This document shows, piece after piece, positions 7,500 through 14,795 of a DNA stretch of 19,925 nucleotides. The notes under the pieces are model-generated. The model was not told the origin of the DNA and ran no database searches. It saw only the letters and a list, made by a program, of their open reading frames with translations. Position 1 is the first letter of the stretch, and every line of letters starts with the position of its first letter. The DNA is from CAZGLR01 sp964526635 (lineage in GTDB: Bacteria; Zixibacteria; MSB-5A5; GN15; JAAZOE01), in NCBI GenBank assembly GCA_964526635.1, contig CAZGLR010000062.1, forward strand, positions 1 to 19,925, given 5' to 3'. A program made the translations under genes and the position numbers.

Positions 7500-8525
7500 G
7501 GTTTTTTTGACTTTATTTCTAACGATATCGGAATAGATCTCGGCACCGCCAACACACTGGTTTTTGTGCGCGGGCAGGGAATTGTCCTCAATGAGCCATC
7601 GGTAGTAGCCATAGAACGGGTATCGGGCAAAGTTGTTGCGATTGGATCGGCCGCCAAAGAAATGCTGGGGCGAACCCCCGGAGAGATTGTCGCAATTCGA
7701 CCGTTGCGCGACGGTGTCATTGCCGATTTCGAGATCACCGAACGGCTGCTGAGTGATTTTATCAAACGGGTCGTGCGGCATAAATACCTGATGAAACCTC
7801 GAATTGTCATTTCAGTACCATCGGGAATTACCGAAGTGGAAAAGCGGGCGGTCCGTGATTCGGCGGAAAATGCCGGGGCGCGGGAAGTGTATCTGCTGCA
7901 GGAGCCGATGGCGGCCGCGATCGGTGTCGGATTGCCGGTGGATCAACCGTCGGGAACCATGGTTATCGATATCGGCGGCGGGACCTCGGAGATCGCGGTG
8001 ATTGCCCTCAATGGTATCGTCAGCGATACTTCAATTCGGGTTGCCGGCGACGAGCTGAACGAGTCGATTATCATGTACCTCCGGAAAAATTATAATCTGC
8101 TCATCGGTGAACTCACGGCTGAGGAACTCAAAATCAAGATCGGATCGGCCTATCCGCTGGAGCAGGAATTGTCGATGGAAGTCAAAGGTCGTGACCTGGT
8201 GGCCGGCGTGCCGAAAAGTATTAAATTGTCATCGGTGCAGTTGCGCGAGGCGCTCTCGGAGCCGATTGAGGCGATAGTTGAAGCGGTTCGCCAGTCTCTG
8301 GAGCAGACACCACCGGAGCTGGCCTCGGATATTCTCGAGCGCGGAATTGTCCTGACCGGCGGCGGGGCGCTGCTGCGCGGTCTGGATAAACGGCTTCGCG
8401 AGGAGACCAATCTGCCGGTGTATGCCGCCGAGGATCCCCTGACCTGCGTGGTCCGTGGTACCGGCCGGGTATTGGAGGACATGGCGCATTACAGCAAGGT
8501 CATGATGAAGGCGCGCCGGGATTAA
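7497..8525 (+). CDS. mreB: Rod shape-determining actin-like protein MreB
   Basis: 342 residues, full length for MreB. The N-terminus (GFFDFISNDIGIDLGTANTLV) includes the phosphate-1 loop. The connecting segments RPLRDGVIADF and PRIVISVPSGITEVEKRAV, the phosphate-2 loop VIDIGGGTSEIAVI and the adenosine motif LTGGGALLRGLD are all present. MreB polymerises under the inner membrane and directs cell-wall elongation, so a rod-shaped cell is expected. It starts with TTG. It has its own putative promoter and is followed 27 bp later by a strong terminator, so it is apparently monocistronic; mreC, mreD, pbp2 and rodA, the usual followers, are absent from this locus. Confidence 0.97.
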   Translation: MGFFDFISNDIGIDLGTANTLVFVRGQGIVLNEPSVVAIERVSGKVVAIGSAAKEMLGRTPGEIVAIRPLRDGVIADFEITERLLSDFIKRVVRHKYLMKPRIVISVPSGITEVEKRAVRDSAENAGAREVYLLQEPMAAAIGVGLPVDQPSGTMVIDIGGGTSEIAVIALNGIVSDTSIRVAGDELNESIIMYLRKNYNLLIGELTAEELKIKIGSAYPLEQELSMEVKGRDLVAGVPKSIKLSSVQLREALSEPIEAIVEAVRQSLEQTPPELASDILERGIVLTGGGALLRGLDKRLREETNLPVYAAEDPLTCVVRGTGRVLEDMAHYSKVMMKARRD

Positions 8526-8552
8526 AACTTATAATGGCGCAAAGACTTAAGG

Positions 8553-8583
8553 CGGTGATCGAGACTCTCGGTCACCGTTTTTT
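8553..8583 (+). terminator. Strong intrinsic terminator after mreB
   Basis: The arms CGGTGATCGAG (8553-8563) and CTCGGTCACCG (8567-8577) pair over 11 bp with one G-T wobble and a 3-nt loop. Six T residues follow (8578-8583). Confidence 0.9.
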
Positions 8584-8676
8584 ATTGCCTTGGCCGCAAA
8601 AAATTCGACAATAATGTTAGACCTTTTGGATATCTGATTGTCAAAGAAACGAGAGTAAGAAAAGACGCAAAACGAT

Positions 8677-9207
8677 ATGCCGGACGAACAGGGACTGATA
8701 CAACAGGCAGCCGCCGGGGATAAACGGGCATTTGCGGCCCTGGTCCGGCAAACCCAAAACCGGGTATTCGCCTTTATTATGAGAATGACAGCCAACAGAG
8801 AAAGCGCCCTTGATCTGACCCAGGATGTATTTGTGGCGGCCTGGGAGCATCTGGCGGAATTCCGCAGCGAAGCGGCGTTGTCGACCTGGCTGATTCAGAT
8901 AGCGTCGAATAAGACGATCAATTTTCTCAAGAAGGCCGGCCGGGAGACAGCCCTGCCGGAAAACTACGATATGGCCTCATCGGCACCCGGACCGGACCGT
9001 GATCTGGAAGACAAGGAAAGCCGGCGCCGTCTTCTGGAAGAAATGGGCAAGCTGCCGCCCCGGCAGCGGTCGGTGTTTAATTTGCGCTTTTTCGAACAGA
9101 TGAAATTCGGTGAAATCGCCCGTTCGCTGGGAATTTCGGCTTCGGCCGCTAAAACCAGTTATGCCGAGGCGATCAAAAAGCTCAAACAACGGTTGGTGAC
9201 GGTATGA
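8677..9207 (+). CDS. ECF-type RNA polymerase sigma factor
   Basis: 176 residues, the normal ECF length. Region sigma2 spans about 5-85 (LIQQAAAGDKRAFAALVRQTQNRVFAF; SALDLTQDVFVAAWEHL; STWLIQIASNKTINFLKK). A short linker leads to region sigma4 at about 120-175 (LPPRQRSVFNLRFFEQMKFGEIARSLGIS, then SYAEAIKKLKQRL, the helix-turn-helix that reads the -35). It directs RNA polymerase to a stress regulon. The next gene overlaps by ATGA and looks like its anti-sigma factor. Between the mreB terminator and ATG 8677 there are about 90 bp in which I find no convincing promoter or Shine-Dalgarno; an autoregulated ECF promoter is expected there but I cannot point to it. Regulon unknown. Confidence 0.92.
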   Translation: MPDEQGLIQQAAAGDKRAFAALVRQTQNRVFAFIMRMTANRESALDLTQDVFVAAWEHLAEFRSEAALSTWLIQIASNKTINFLKKAGRETALPENYDMASSAPGPDRDLEDKESRRRLLEEMGKLPPRQRSVFNLRFFEQMKFGEIARSLGISASAAKTSYAEAIKKLKQRLVTV

Positions 9208-9788
9208 ATCGTCGCGAATGGGAACAGTACATAGCCGCGGCAGTCACGGCGGACGGCATCGAATTGACCCCGGAATTACGCCGGGTGATCGAAACTGATC
9301 CGGAGGCGAAGGCCTATTATGACGAGTTGTTGCTGTTGAGCGGCCGGTTCACTCCGCTCAGGCACATTGCCATAACCGCTGATGAGTCGGAATCTCTTCT
9401 GGCGGGTATTGAGGCGGAAATCGAGACTGTAGCGAGTGTAACGCCGTCATTTGCCTGGTCGGGATTGCTGAAGCTGTTATGGCAGCCGGCGATGGCGGCC
9501 GTATTGCTTTTAATTATTGTGCTGTTACCGCAGATGCAAAAGTCACCGGAAATTGCCAATGTCGCAGTGACCAATACGGTCACATCAGTGACGACTGATA
9601 TCGGCGAAACCGAGTTGGCGCTGCTTTTAAGCGATAATGAAGTGGAAAGTTTATCATATCTGCTCGATGAATCAACCCAGAGTTATATCACCTCACAGGT
9701 CGAACCGGGTCAGGCCGGGGATATTTTCGAGCAGTTGTCGGATGAAGAACTGCAGTATCTGGCAGAAAACTTCACGCTGGAGATGTAA
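9204..9788 (+). CDS. Single-pass membrane protein, probable anti-sigma factor
   Basis: 194 residues. The cytoplasmic N-terminal part (1 to about 90) is helical and acidic, followed by one membrane helix at about 93-110 (AMAAVLLLIIVLLP). An 84-residue periplasmic part ends in an acidic segment (FEQLSDEELQYLAENF). The start overlaps the sigma factor stop by four bases, the arrangement of co-translated sigma/anti-sigma pairs. The zinc-binding HxxxCxxC motif of ZAS anti-sigma factors is absent, so it would belong to the zinc-free class, like CnrY in topology. I identify it by position and topology, not by a recognised family motif. Confidence 0.7.
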   Translation: MNRREWEQYIAAAVTADGIELTPELRRVIETDPEAKAYYDELLLLSGRFTPLRHIAITADESESLLAGIEAEIETVASVTPSFAWSGLLKLLWQPAMAAVLLLIIVLLPQMQKSPEIANVAVTNTVTSVTTDIGETELALLLSDNEVESLSYLLDESTQSYITSQVEPGQAGDIFEQLSDEELQYLAENFTLEM

Positions 9789-9790
9789 GT

Positions 9791-10333
9791 ATGCGATCGA
9801 AACAAATACTTCTGACTATTTTTTGTGTGCTGCTTCTGCTGTCGCTGAGTGCTACAGCGGCGGCCCAGCCACGGGATTTTGATCATGGTGGCCGTCCCGG
9901 AAAGCATTTTATGAAGCATCACGGCATGCCGGAGAACTTCGAGAATCTCCGTCTGATAAAGCTGTTGGAAGCGCTTGATTTGAACGATGAACAGACGCCC
10001 GAATTTATTGCGACCTTTCATTCCTTCCGGCGGGATATTCGGGATATCCGACAACAGAAAGAAGAGCTGATCGATCGCCTGACCAATCTTATCGATGCCG
10101 GCGACGACAGCGCCACAGTTATTCCCGGGGTGATCGAAGAAATCAAGCGGCTGCATCGCAGCGATGTTGAGCGTCATTTCAAATTTTTCGACGCCACCAA
10201 CCAGGTCTTGACGCCGGTGCAGCAGGGCAAACTGATCGTATTTCAGGAAAGATTTGAGCGAGAAGTGCTGGAAACAATCCGTGAATTTCGCCGGAAGCGA
10301 TTTGATTCGCCCGGAGATGAAAAGCAACCATAA
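9791..10333 (+). CDS. Periplasmic Spy/CpxP-like (CnrX-like) protein
   Basis: 180 residues. The start has GGAG 8 nt upstream, 2 nt after the anti-sigma gene's stop. A signal peptide (LLTIFCVLLLLSLSATAAAQ) ends near residue 25. A His/Gly-rich stretch follows (HGGRPGKHFMKHHGMPENF), then long charged helices. One contains the LTxxQ-type motif of the Spy/CpxP/CnrX superfamily (LTPVQQGKLIVFQERFE, about 141-157). Such proteins act as periplasmic chaperones (Spy, CpxP) or as metal-sensing partners of membrane anti-sigma factors (CnrX). Its place directly behind the sigma/anti-sigma pair favours a sensor role, but substrate or metal is not known. Confidence 0.75.
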   Translation: MRSKQILLTIFCVLLLLSLSATAAAQPRDFDHGGRPGKHFMKHHGMPENFENLRLIKLLEALDLNDEQTPEFIATFHSFRRDIRDIRQQKEELIDRLTNLIDAGDDSATVIPGVIEEIKRLHRSDVERHFKFFDATNQVLTPVQQGKLIVFQERFEREVLETIREFRRKRFDSPGDEKQP

Positions 10334-10360
10334 GTTGAACGAAAGACAAAGGAGTAACAC

Positions 10361-10900
10361 ATGAAGAGGATTACACTACTAACCGGATTGCTCATCGCGC
10401 TGTTTGCAGCCTCCACGCTGGCCCAGGGACCATTGTGTGATAGCCGTGGCCACGGCATGATGGGCGGTGGCAAGCATCATGGTCAGGGTATGATGAAAAT
10501 GGCCTGTTTTGAACAGCTCGATTTGTCCGATGAGCAGGAAGATAAAATTCAACAGCTTCGGTTCACGCATCAGTCTCAGATGATCGATGTCCGGGCCGAT
10601 ATCAAAAAAGCCCAGTTGAAGAAGCATCAGGAAATGACCAAAGATGAACCGGGCAAAGATGCTGTCATGGCAGCGGTCCGTGAAATCAACTCGCTGCGCG
10701 GTAAGATGGCCGAGATGATGGTCGAGCATCGTTTTGCTGTCCGTGATATTCTCACCGAGGAACAACTGGATCAGCTCGAAGACTGCCGCGAAGATCGTCG
10801 CGGCATGGGTCGCTGGCATCGTTGGATGGATGATGACGATGATGATGACGATGATTTTGACGGCCCGCGTGGCCGCAACATGAAAAGGGGTCGTATTTAG
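10361..10900 (+). CDS. Spy/CpxP-like periplasmic protein, Met/His-rich with poly-Asp tail
   Basis: 179 residues, with GGAG 6 nt before ATG. A signal peptide (LLTGLLIALFAASTLAQ) is followed by a Met/His/Gly-rich segment with Cys (HGMMGGGKHHGQGMMKMAC). The helical Spy/CpxP core has two repeats of the LTxxQ type (LDLSDEQEDKIQQLR and ILTEEQLDQLEDC). The C-terminus holds nine consecutive Asp residues and then a basic end (GRNMKRGRI). Resembles Spy/ZraP proteins that protect against envelope stress and may bind metals. It is the last gene of the ECF operon and could be either a second sensor or an effector; a strong terminator follows. Confidence 0.8.
   Translation: MKRITLLTGLLIALFAASTLAQGPLCDSRGHGMMGGGKHHGQGMMKMACFEQLDLSDEQEDKIQQLRFTHQSQMIDVRADIKKAQLKKHQEMTKDEPGKDAVMAAVREINSLRGKMAEMMVEHRFAVRDILTEEQLDQLEDCREDRRGMGRWHRWMDDDDDDDDDFDGPRGRNMKRGRI
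10829..10855 (+). repeat. GAT/GAC trinucleotide run encoding nine Asp
   Basis: Nine consecutive Asp codons (GAT or GAC) near the 3' end of the second Spy-like gene. It is an imperfect microsatellite that could change length by slippage without shifting the frame. Confidence 0.8.
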
Positions 10901-10930
10901 GCCCAAGCACCCGCAATACCCATCCTCCAC

Positions 10931-10959
10931 AGGCCGGATATCATTATCCGGCCTTTTTT
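10931..10959 (+). terminator. Strong intrinsic terminator after the ECF operon
   Basis: AGGCCGGATA (10931-10940) and TATCCGGCCT (10945-10954) form a perfect 10-bp stem with a TCAT loop. The T run is 10954-10959. It lies 30 bp after the stop of the second Spy-like gene. Confidence 0.95.
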
Positions 10960-11002
10960 CTGCCATTTTGACAGCTATATGCCGAATTTTGTTGCGTAAC
11001 AC

Positions 11003-11011
11003 TGGTATATT
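11003..11011 (+). promoter_or_regulatory. Putative extended -10 promoter of the rnr operon
   Basis: TGG followed directly by TATATT (11006-11011) is an extended -10 element, about 34 bp before ATG 11045. No good -35 stands 17 bp upstream; a TTGACA at 10968-10973 is too far away (32 bp) to serve it. Confidence 0.3.
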
Positions 11012-11044
11012 TGGGATTTTTGGAGCAATTAACGGGAAAAGGAT

Positions 11045-13222
11045 ATGCCAAAAAAGAAAACTGACTCAAACTGGATACTCGATTTTATCCGCGATAAGAC
11101 TGACCGGCCAATGAAGATAAAAGAGCTGGCGCGAATAATTGGGGTGAAACCGTCAGAATACCCGGCGTTTCGCAGCGAGATAAAGGAACTTCTGGCTGAG
11201 GGGAAGCTGGTCAAGCTCAAACGCGGTCGGGTCGGGTTACCCGACGAGATGGATCTGGTTACCGGGACGATTGCCCTGACCAAAGCCGGCTTTGGATTTG
11301 TCACCTGCGATAATACTGATGAAGAGGTTTTTATCGCAGCACGGCATTTGAGCACCTCATTCCATGGTGACCGTGTTCTGGTTCGCTTGAAACCGGGAGT
11401 GGGATTCAAGGGGAAGCGCGAAGGGAAGGTTATTGATATCATCGAGCGGAAGACGTCCCGTCTGGTCGGGACATTTCGCAAGGGTCGCGGATACAATGTC
11501 GTTGTACCGGATTCGAAGACATTCGGGCATGATATCAGTATTATTCCTGGCGGGACCAAGCGGGCGCGCGATGGCGAAATCGTGCTGGTTGAACTGGAAG
11601 AATGGGTGGATCCAAACCTGCATCCCGAGGGTAAGGTTGTCGAACGGCTCGGATTCCCCGGTGAGCCGGGCGTCGAAACCCTGACGATTATCCGTAAATA
11701 CGAGTTGCCCCTGGAGTTTCCATCGCCGGTTGAGGCTGAAGCAGAAAAGGTCAGCAGGGATTGGTTGAAGGAAGCGGAGCGCCGTCGTGACCTAACCGGT
11801 CTGGTAACCTTTACAATTGATCCGATCGACGCCCGCGATTTCGATGATGCCATATCGATTGAGCGGAACGAAAGTAATTACCGGCTCGGCGTGCATATCG
11901 CCGATGTTTCCCATTTTGTCCGGCCGGATTCACGACTCGATGCCGAAGCTCTGGATCGAGCGACTTCGGTGTATTTCCCTGACCGGGTCATACCGATGCT
12001 CCCGGAAAAGCTATCCAATGATGTGTGTTCACTGCGCCCGGGCCGCAAACGGCTGGCCTTTACGGTGATTATCGATTTTACCCGGACGGGAAAGGTGATT
12101 TCGCACGAGGTGTTTCCCTCGGTTATTAAATCACGGGCGCGGTTGAGTTACGAGGATGTACAGGCGTATTTCGATGGTTCAGAAACCACCGAACAGATTG
12201 CCCGGGTGGCCGATGAGCTGTTGATTGCGCGGGAACTGGCGCGAGTGTTGCATGCGCGCCGTGAGGCTGCCGGGTCGCTTGATTTCGATTTGCCCGAAGC
12301 CAAGATTACGTTGGACAAACTGGGTAATGTTATTGATATCGGTCATAAAATCCGGCTTGAGGCGCATCGCCTGGTCGAAGAATTCATGCTGGCCGCAAAC
12401 AAGGAAGTGGCGCTGTATTTCTTCCGGCGGGCGCTGCCAACTTTGTACCGCGTGCACGATAAACCCGATATGGAAAAGCTGGAGGCGTTTGCCGAGCTTA
12501 TCGAGAAATTCGGATATCATCTGACAGTCTCGCCACATATGCTGACCCGGGTGCTGAGTGAATTTCTGGAGCAGGTCAAAGAAAAGCCGGAAGAAGAACT
12601 GATCAATGAGCTGCTGTTACGCAGTATGAAAAAAGCTGTGTATCAGCCGAAAAACATCGGCCATTTCGGGCTGGCTTTTACCCATTACCTGCATTTCACC
12701 TCGCCGATTCGGCGATACCCTGATCTGATAGTGCACCGGCTACTCAAAGAGATCGAGGATGATCGCTATCCGGTGGAACTGCATCAGAAACTGGACCGTA
12801 TTTTAACCAATGTCGGGAATCATTGTTCGGAGATGGAGCGGCGGGCGATGGAAGCCGAACGCGAGGCGGTCAAGGCCAAGCAGGTGCTTTATATGTCCGA
12901 GCATATTGGTGAGGAGTATGACGGTATCATTTCCGGCGTCTTGAATTTCGGCTTTTTCGTACGACTGGTTGGCCCCGGGGCAGAGGGACTGGTTCGAGTA
13001 TCGACGCTCGATGACGATTATTACGGTTTCGATGAAAAGGGATATCGGATGGTCGGGCGGCGCCGCGGGCGATCGTTCCGTCTTGGCGATAAAGTCCGCG
13101 TCGGGGTTGATCGAGTTGATGTGAAGCAGCGCGAGGTCGATTTATTTTTACTACAGGATCCCCAGGAAGCCAAATCGGGCAAATCGCGTAAGACCAGGAG
13201 CAGGAAAAAGAAGAAGCAATGA
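11045..13222 (+). CDS. rnr: Ribonuclease R
   Basis: 725 residues, within the RNase R range. Order: N-terminal winged helix (IKELARIIGVKPSEYPAFRS, about 20-65), cold-shock domains (GTIALTKAGFGFVTC; REGKVIDIIERKTSRLVG), the RNB catalytic domain, an S1 domain (about 622-705) and a Lys/Arg-rich tail. The four catalytic aspartates are present with the spacing of the E. coli enzyme: D259, D265, D267 and D268 in IDPIDARDFDDAIS. It degrades structured RNA 3' to 5' and takes part in rRNA and mRNA quality control. AAAGGA lies just before the ATG. Its stop overlaps the following regulator's start (ATGA), an unusual partner for RNase R. Confidence 0.97.
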   Translation: MPKKKTDSNWILDFIRDKTDRPMKIKELARIIGVKPSEYPAFRSEIKELLAEGKLVKLKRGRVGLPDEMDLVTGTIALTKAGFGFVTCDNTDEEVFIAARHLSTSFHGDRVLVRLKPGVGFKGKREGKVIDIIERKTSRLVGTFRKGRGYNVVVPDSKTFGHDISIIPGGTKRARDGEIVLVELEEWVDPNLHPEGKVVERLGFPGEPGVETLTIIRKYELPLEFPSPVEAEAEKVSRDWLKEAERRRDLTGLVTFTIDPIDARDFDDAISIERNESNYRLGVHIADVSHFVRPDSRLDAEALDRATSVYFPDRVIPMLPEKLSNDVCSLRPGRKRLAFTVIIDFTRTGKVISHEVFPSVIKSRARLSYEDVQAYFDGSETTEQIARVADELLIARELARVLHARREAAGSLDFDLPEAKITLDKLGNVIDIGHKIRLEAHRLVEEFMLAANKEVALYFFRRALPTLYRVHDKPDMEKLEAFAELIEKFGYHLTVSPHMLTRVLSEFLEQVKEKPEEELINELLLRSMKKAVYQPKNIGHFGLAFTHYLHFTSPIRRYPDLIVHRLLKEIEDDRYPVELHQKLDRILTNVGNHCSEMERRAMEAEREAVKAKQVLYMSEHIGEEYDGIISGVLNFGFFVRLVGPGAEGLVRVSTLDDDYYGFDEKGYRMVGRRRGRSFRLGDKVRVGVDRVDVKQREVDLFLLQDPQEAKSGKSRKTRSRKKKKQ

Positions 13223-14640
13223 TAAACACGATTGTCTATTTCGGGGAAACGATATATCCATTTTTGAAACCCGCTCAGCGCGGGCAGCGGCTGATTATTA
13301 TCTCCGAACCATCGGAACTGGTTGAGTATATCAAGCGCAATTCGGCCATGGTCTTTTTATTCGATACGGCCTTTAGGGGATTCAGCAGATCATTGTTTCT
13401 GCGGGTATATCGGCGGCGGCCGGAATGCGAGTTCTGGCTGCTGTCGAGTAACGGGCAGGTGCTGTTGCCACCCTATGCGGTAGATGCCGTCCTCGATCTC
13501 TCAGTTACCACGGAAGTATTTGGCAACCGGATACATGCGACCGAAAAGGTCCGCGAATTGATTGACGATTATGGCATGGTGGGGAAATCATCGAATCTCA
13601 AACAGGTGGCGGAAACGATATCGCAGGTGGCGCCGACTGAGATTTCGACACTGATTATCGGGCCATCGGGTTCGGGCAAAGAACTGGTGGCGCGGGCGAT
13701 TCATAATTTCTCTTCGCGACGAAACAATACATTTATGGCCGTCAACTGCGGGGCGCTGGCCGAGGGAATTCTGGAATCAGAGTTGTTTGGCCACGAGAAG
13801 GGCGCCTTTACCGGGGCGGCCGGACGGCGCGAGGGGATTTTCAAGCGGGCTGATGGCGGTACGGTGTTTCTCGATGAGGTTGGCGAAACGTCGCCATCGC
13901 TTCAAGTGAAATTGTTGCGGGTACTCGAAGAGGGCACTTTTCAACGGGTCGGGGGCACTGAGTCTATTCATGTCGATATCCGTGTCGTGGCGGCGACCAA
14001 TCGAGAGTTGACCGAGGCGATTGCGGATCGTGAGTTTCGCGAGGATCTATATTTTCGATTGGGGGCGATTCGGATTAATCTTCATGGCCTGGCTGAGCGC
14101 CAGGCGGATATTCTGCCGATGATCAATCATTTCTTCATCCAACAAACCGGACAGGTGCGGGGTATCTCTGAGTCTGCCATGGAACTGCTCGTCAATTATG
14201 GCTGGCCGGGGAATGTTCGGCAGTTGCGGAATTTCGTGGCCCGTATGGCGGTGGTTTCGGGAGATGGTGAGATTTCGGAACATATGGTGCGTCAATATAT
14301 CGAAGAGCAGGGTTTCACCGACCGAAATCTTCCGGTTGTAACCGGCCAGACACCGCAACAGGCGGAATTTCAACTTATTTACCAGGCCTTATTGTCTTTG
14401 GGGCAGGAAGTTCGGATGCTCCGCGATCTGATTATCGATAATCTCCCCACCCATGAAGAAACGGAGCCTGGGCATGCCGAAGGGATGGTCTTTGCCGGCC
14501 GAACACTGGATGATATCGAGGAAGAGACAATTCGCAAAATGCTTCAAACTGTCGGCGGAAATCGTCGCGAAGCAGCCCGTCGGCTGGGTATCGGTGAACG
14601 GACATTATATCGGAAGTTAAAAAAGTACAACCTGCAGTAA
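13219..14640 (+). CDS. Sigma54-dependent activator-like AAA+ protein with degenerate receiver-like N-terminus
   Basis: 473 residues in NtrC-type order. Residues 1 to about 115 look like a decayed receiver domain: Asp49 in VFLFD sits where the phospho-acceptor would be and the RRRPECEFWLLSS stretch fits helix 3/strand 4, but the acidic pair and conserved Lys are missing. The AAA+ domain has Walker A GPSGSGKE (148-155), an intact sigma54-contacting GAFTGA loop (195-200), Walker B GGTVFLDEVGE (from 213) and the arginine-finger region REDLYFRLGA. The C-terminus is a Fis-type helix-turn-helix (about 444-472, GNRREAARRLGIGERTLYRKL). It should drive transcription by sigma54 polymerase using ATP. It is translationally overlapped with rnr. 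Targets unknown; the exported cassette downstream is a positional candidate, although that cassette shows a sigma70-type promoter. Confidence 0.93.
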   Translation: MINTIVYFGETIYPFLKPAQRGQRLIIISEPSELVEYIKRNSAMVFLFDTAFRGFSRSLFLRVYRRRPECEFWLLSSNGQVLLPPYAVDAVLDLSVTTEVFGNRIHATEKVRELIDDYGMVGKSSNLKQVAETISQVAPTEISTLIIGPSGSGKELVARAIHNFSSRRNNTFMAVNCGALAEGILESELFGHEKGAFTGAAGRREGIFKRADGGTVFLDEVGETSPSLQVKLLRVLEEGTFQRVGGTESIHVDIRVVAATNRELTEAIADREFREDLYFRLGAIRINLHGLAERQADILPMINHFFIQQTGQVRGISESAMELLVNYGWPGNVRQLRNFVARMAVVSGDGEISEHMVRQYIEEQGFTDRNLPVVTGQTPQQAEFQLIYQALLSLGQEVRMLRDLIIDNLPTHEETEPGHAEGMVFAGRTLDDIEEETIRKMLQTVGGNRREAARRLGIGERTLYRKLKKYNLQ

Positions 14641-14680
14641 AAATTGTTATCCAGAACAGTCAAAAAGTCCTCGCCATCGC

Positions 14681-14709
14681 TTGACACGGTAAGTCTATAC
14701 TTTTACTAT
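14681..14709 (+). promoter_or_regulatory. Near-consensus sigma70 promoter of the exported three-gene cassette
   Basis: TTGACA (14681-14686), a 17-bp spacer, then TACTAT (14704-14709). The predicted start of transcription is near 14716, with an 80-nt leader before the GTG at 14796. The -35 overlaps the first copy of a duplicated element. Confidence 0.65.
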
Positions 14710-14734
14710 TATCAAGCGACACGGCTAAGTCTAT
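14683..14734 (+). repeat. Direct repeat pair flanking the promoter, operator-like
   Basis: GACACGGTAAGTCTAT (14683-14698) recurs as GACACGGCTAAGTCTAT (14718-14734) with one inserted C, 35 bp apart. The first copy covers the -35 and spacer, the second covers the predicted transcription start. This is the geometry of a repressor or activator site pair, or the remnant of a tandem promoter duplication. Confidence 0.65.
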
Positions 14735-14795
14735 TGTCTATCGTATAAATTTTGTTATTCATACACCAGCCGGGGGCAAAAAGAGGGTTACTCAG

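Noticed and set aside
8641..8676. ECF-type promoter (GAAAC and CGC-like boxes) before the sigma gene
   Set aside because: The boxes fit poorly and lie so close to the ATG that the leader would be almost absent; too weak to list.
10968..10996. TTGACA as the -35 of an rnr promoter
   Set aside because: No -10-like hexamer at 16-18 bp; the only good -10 (11006) is 32 bp away.
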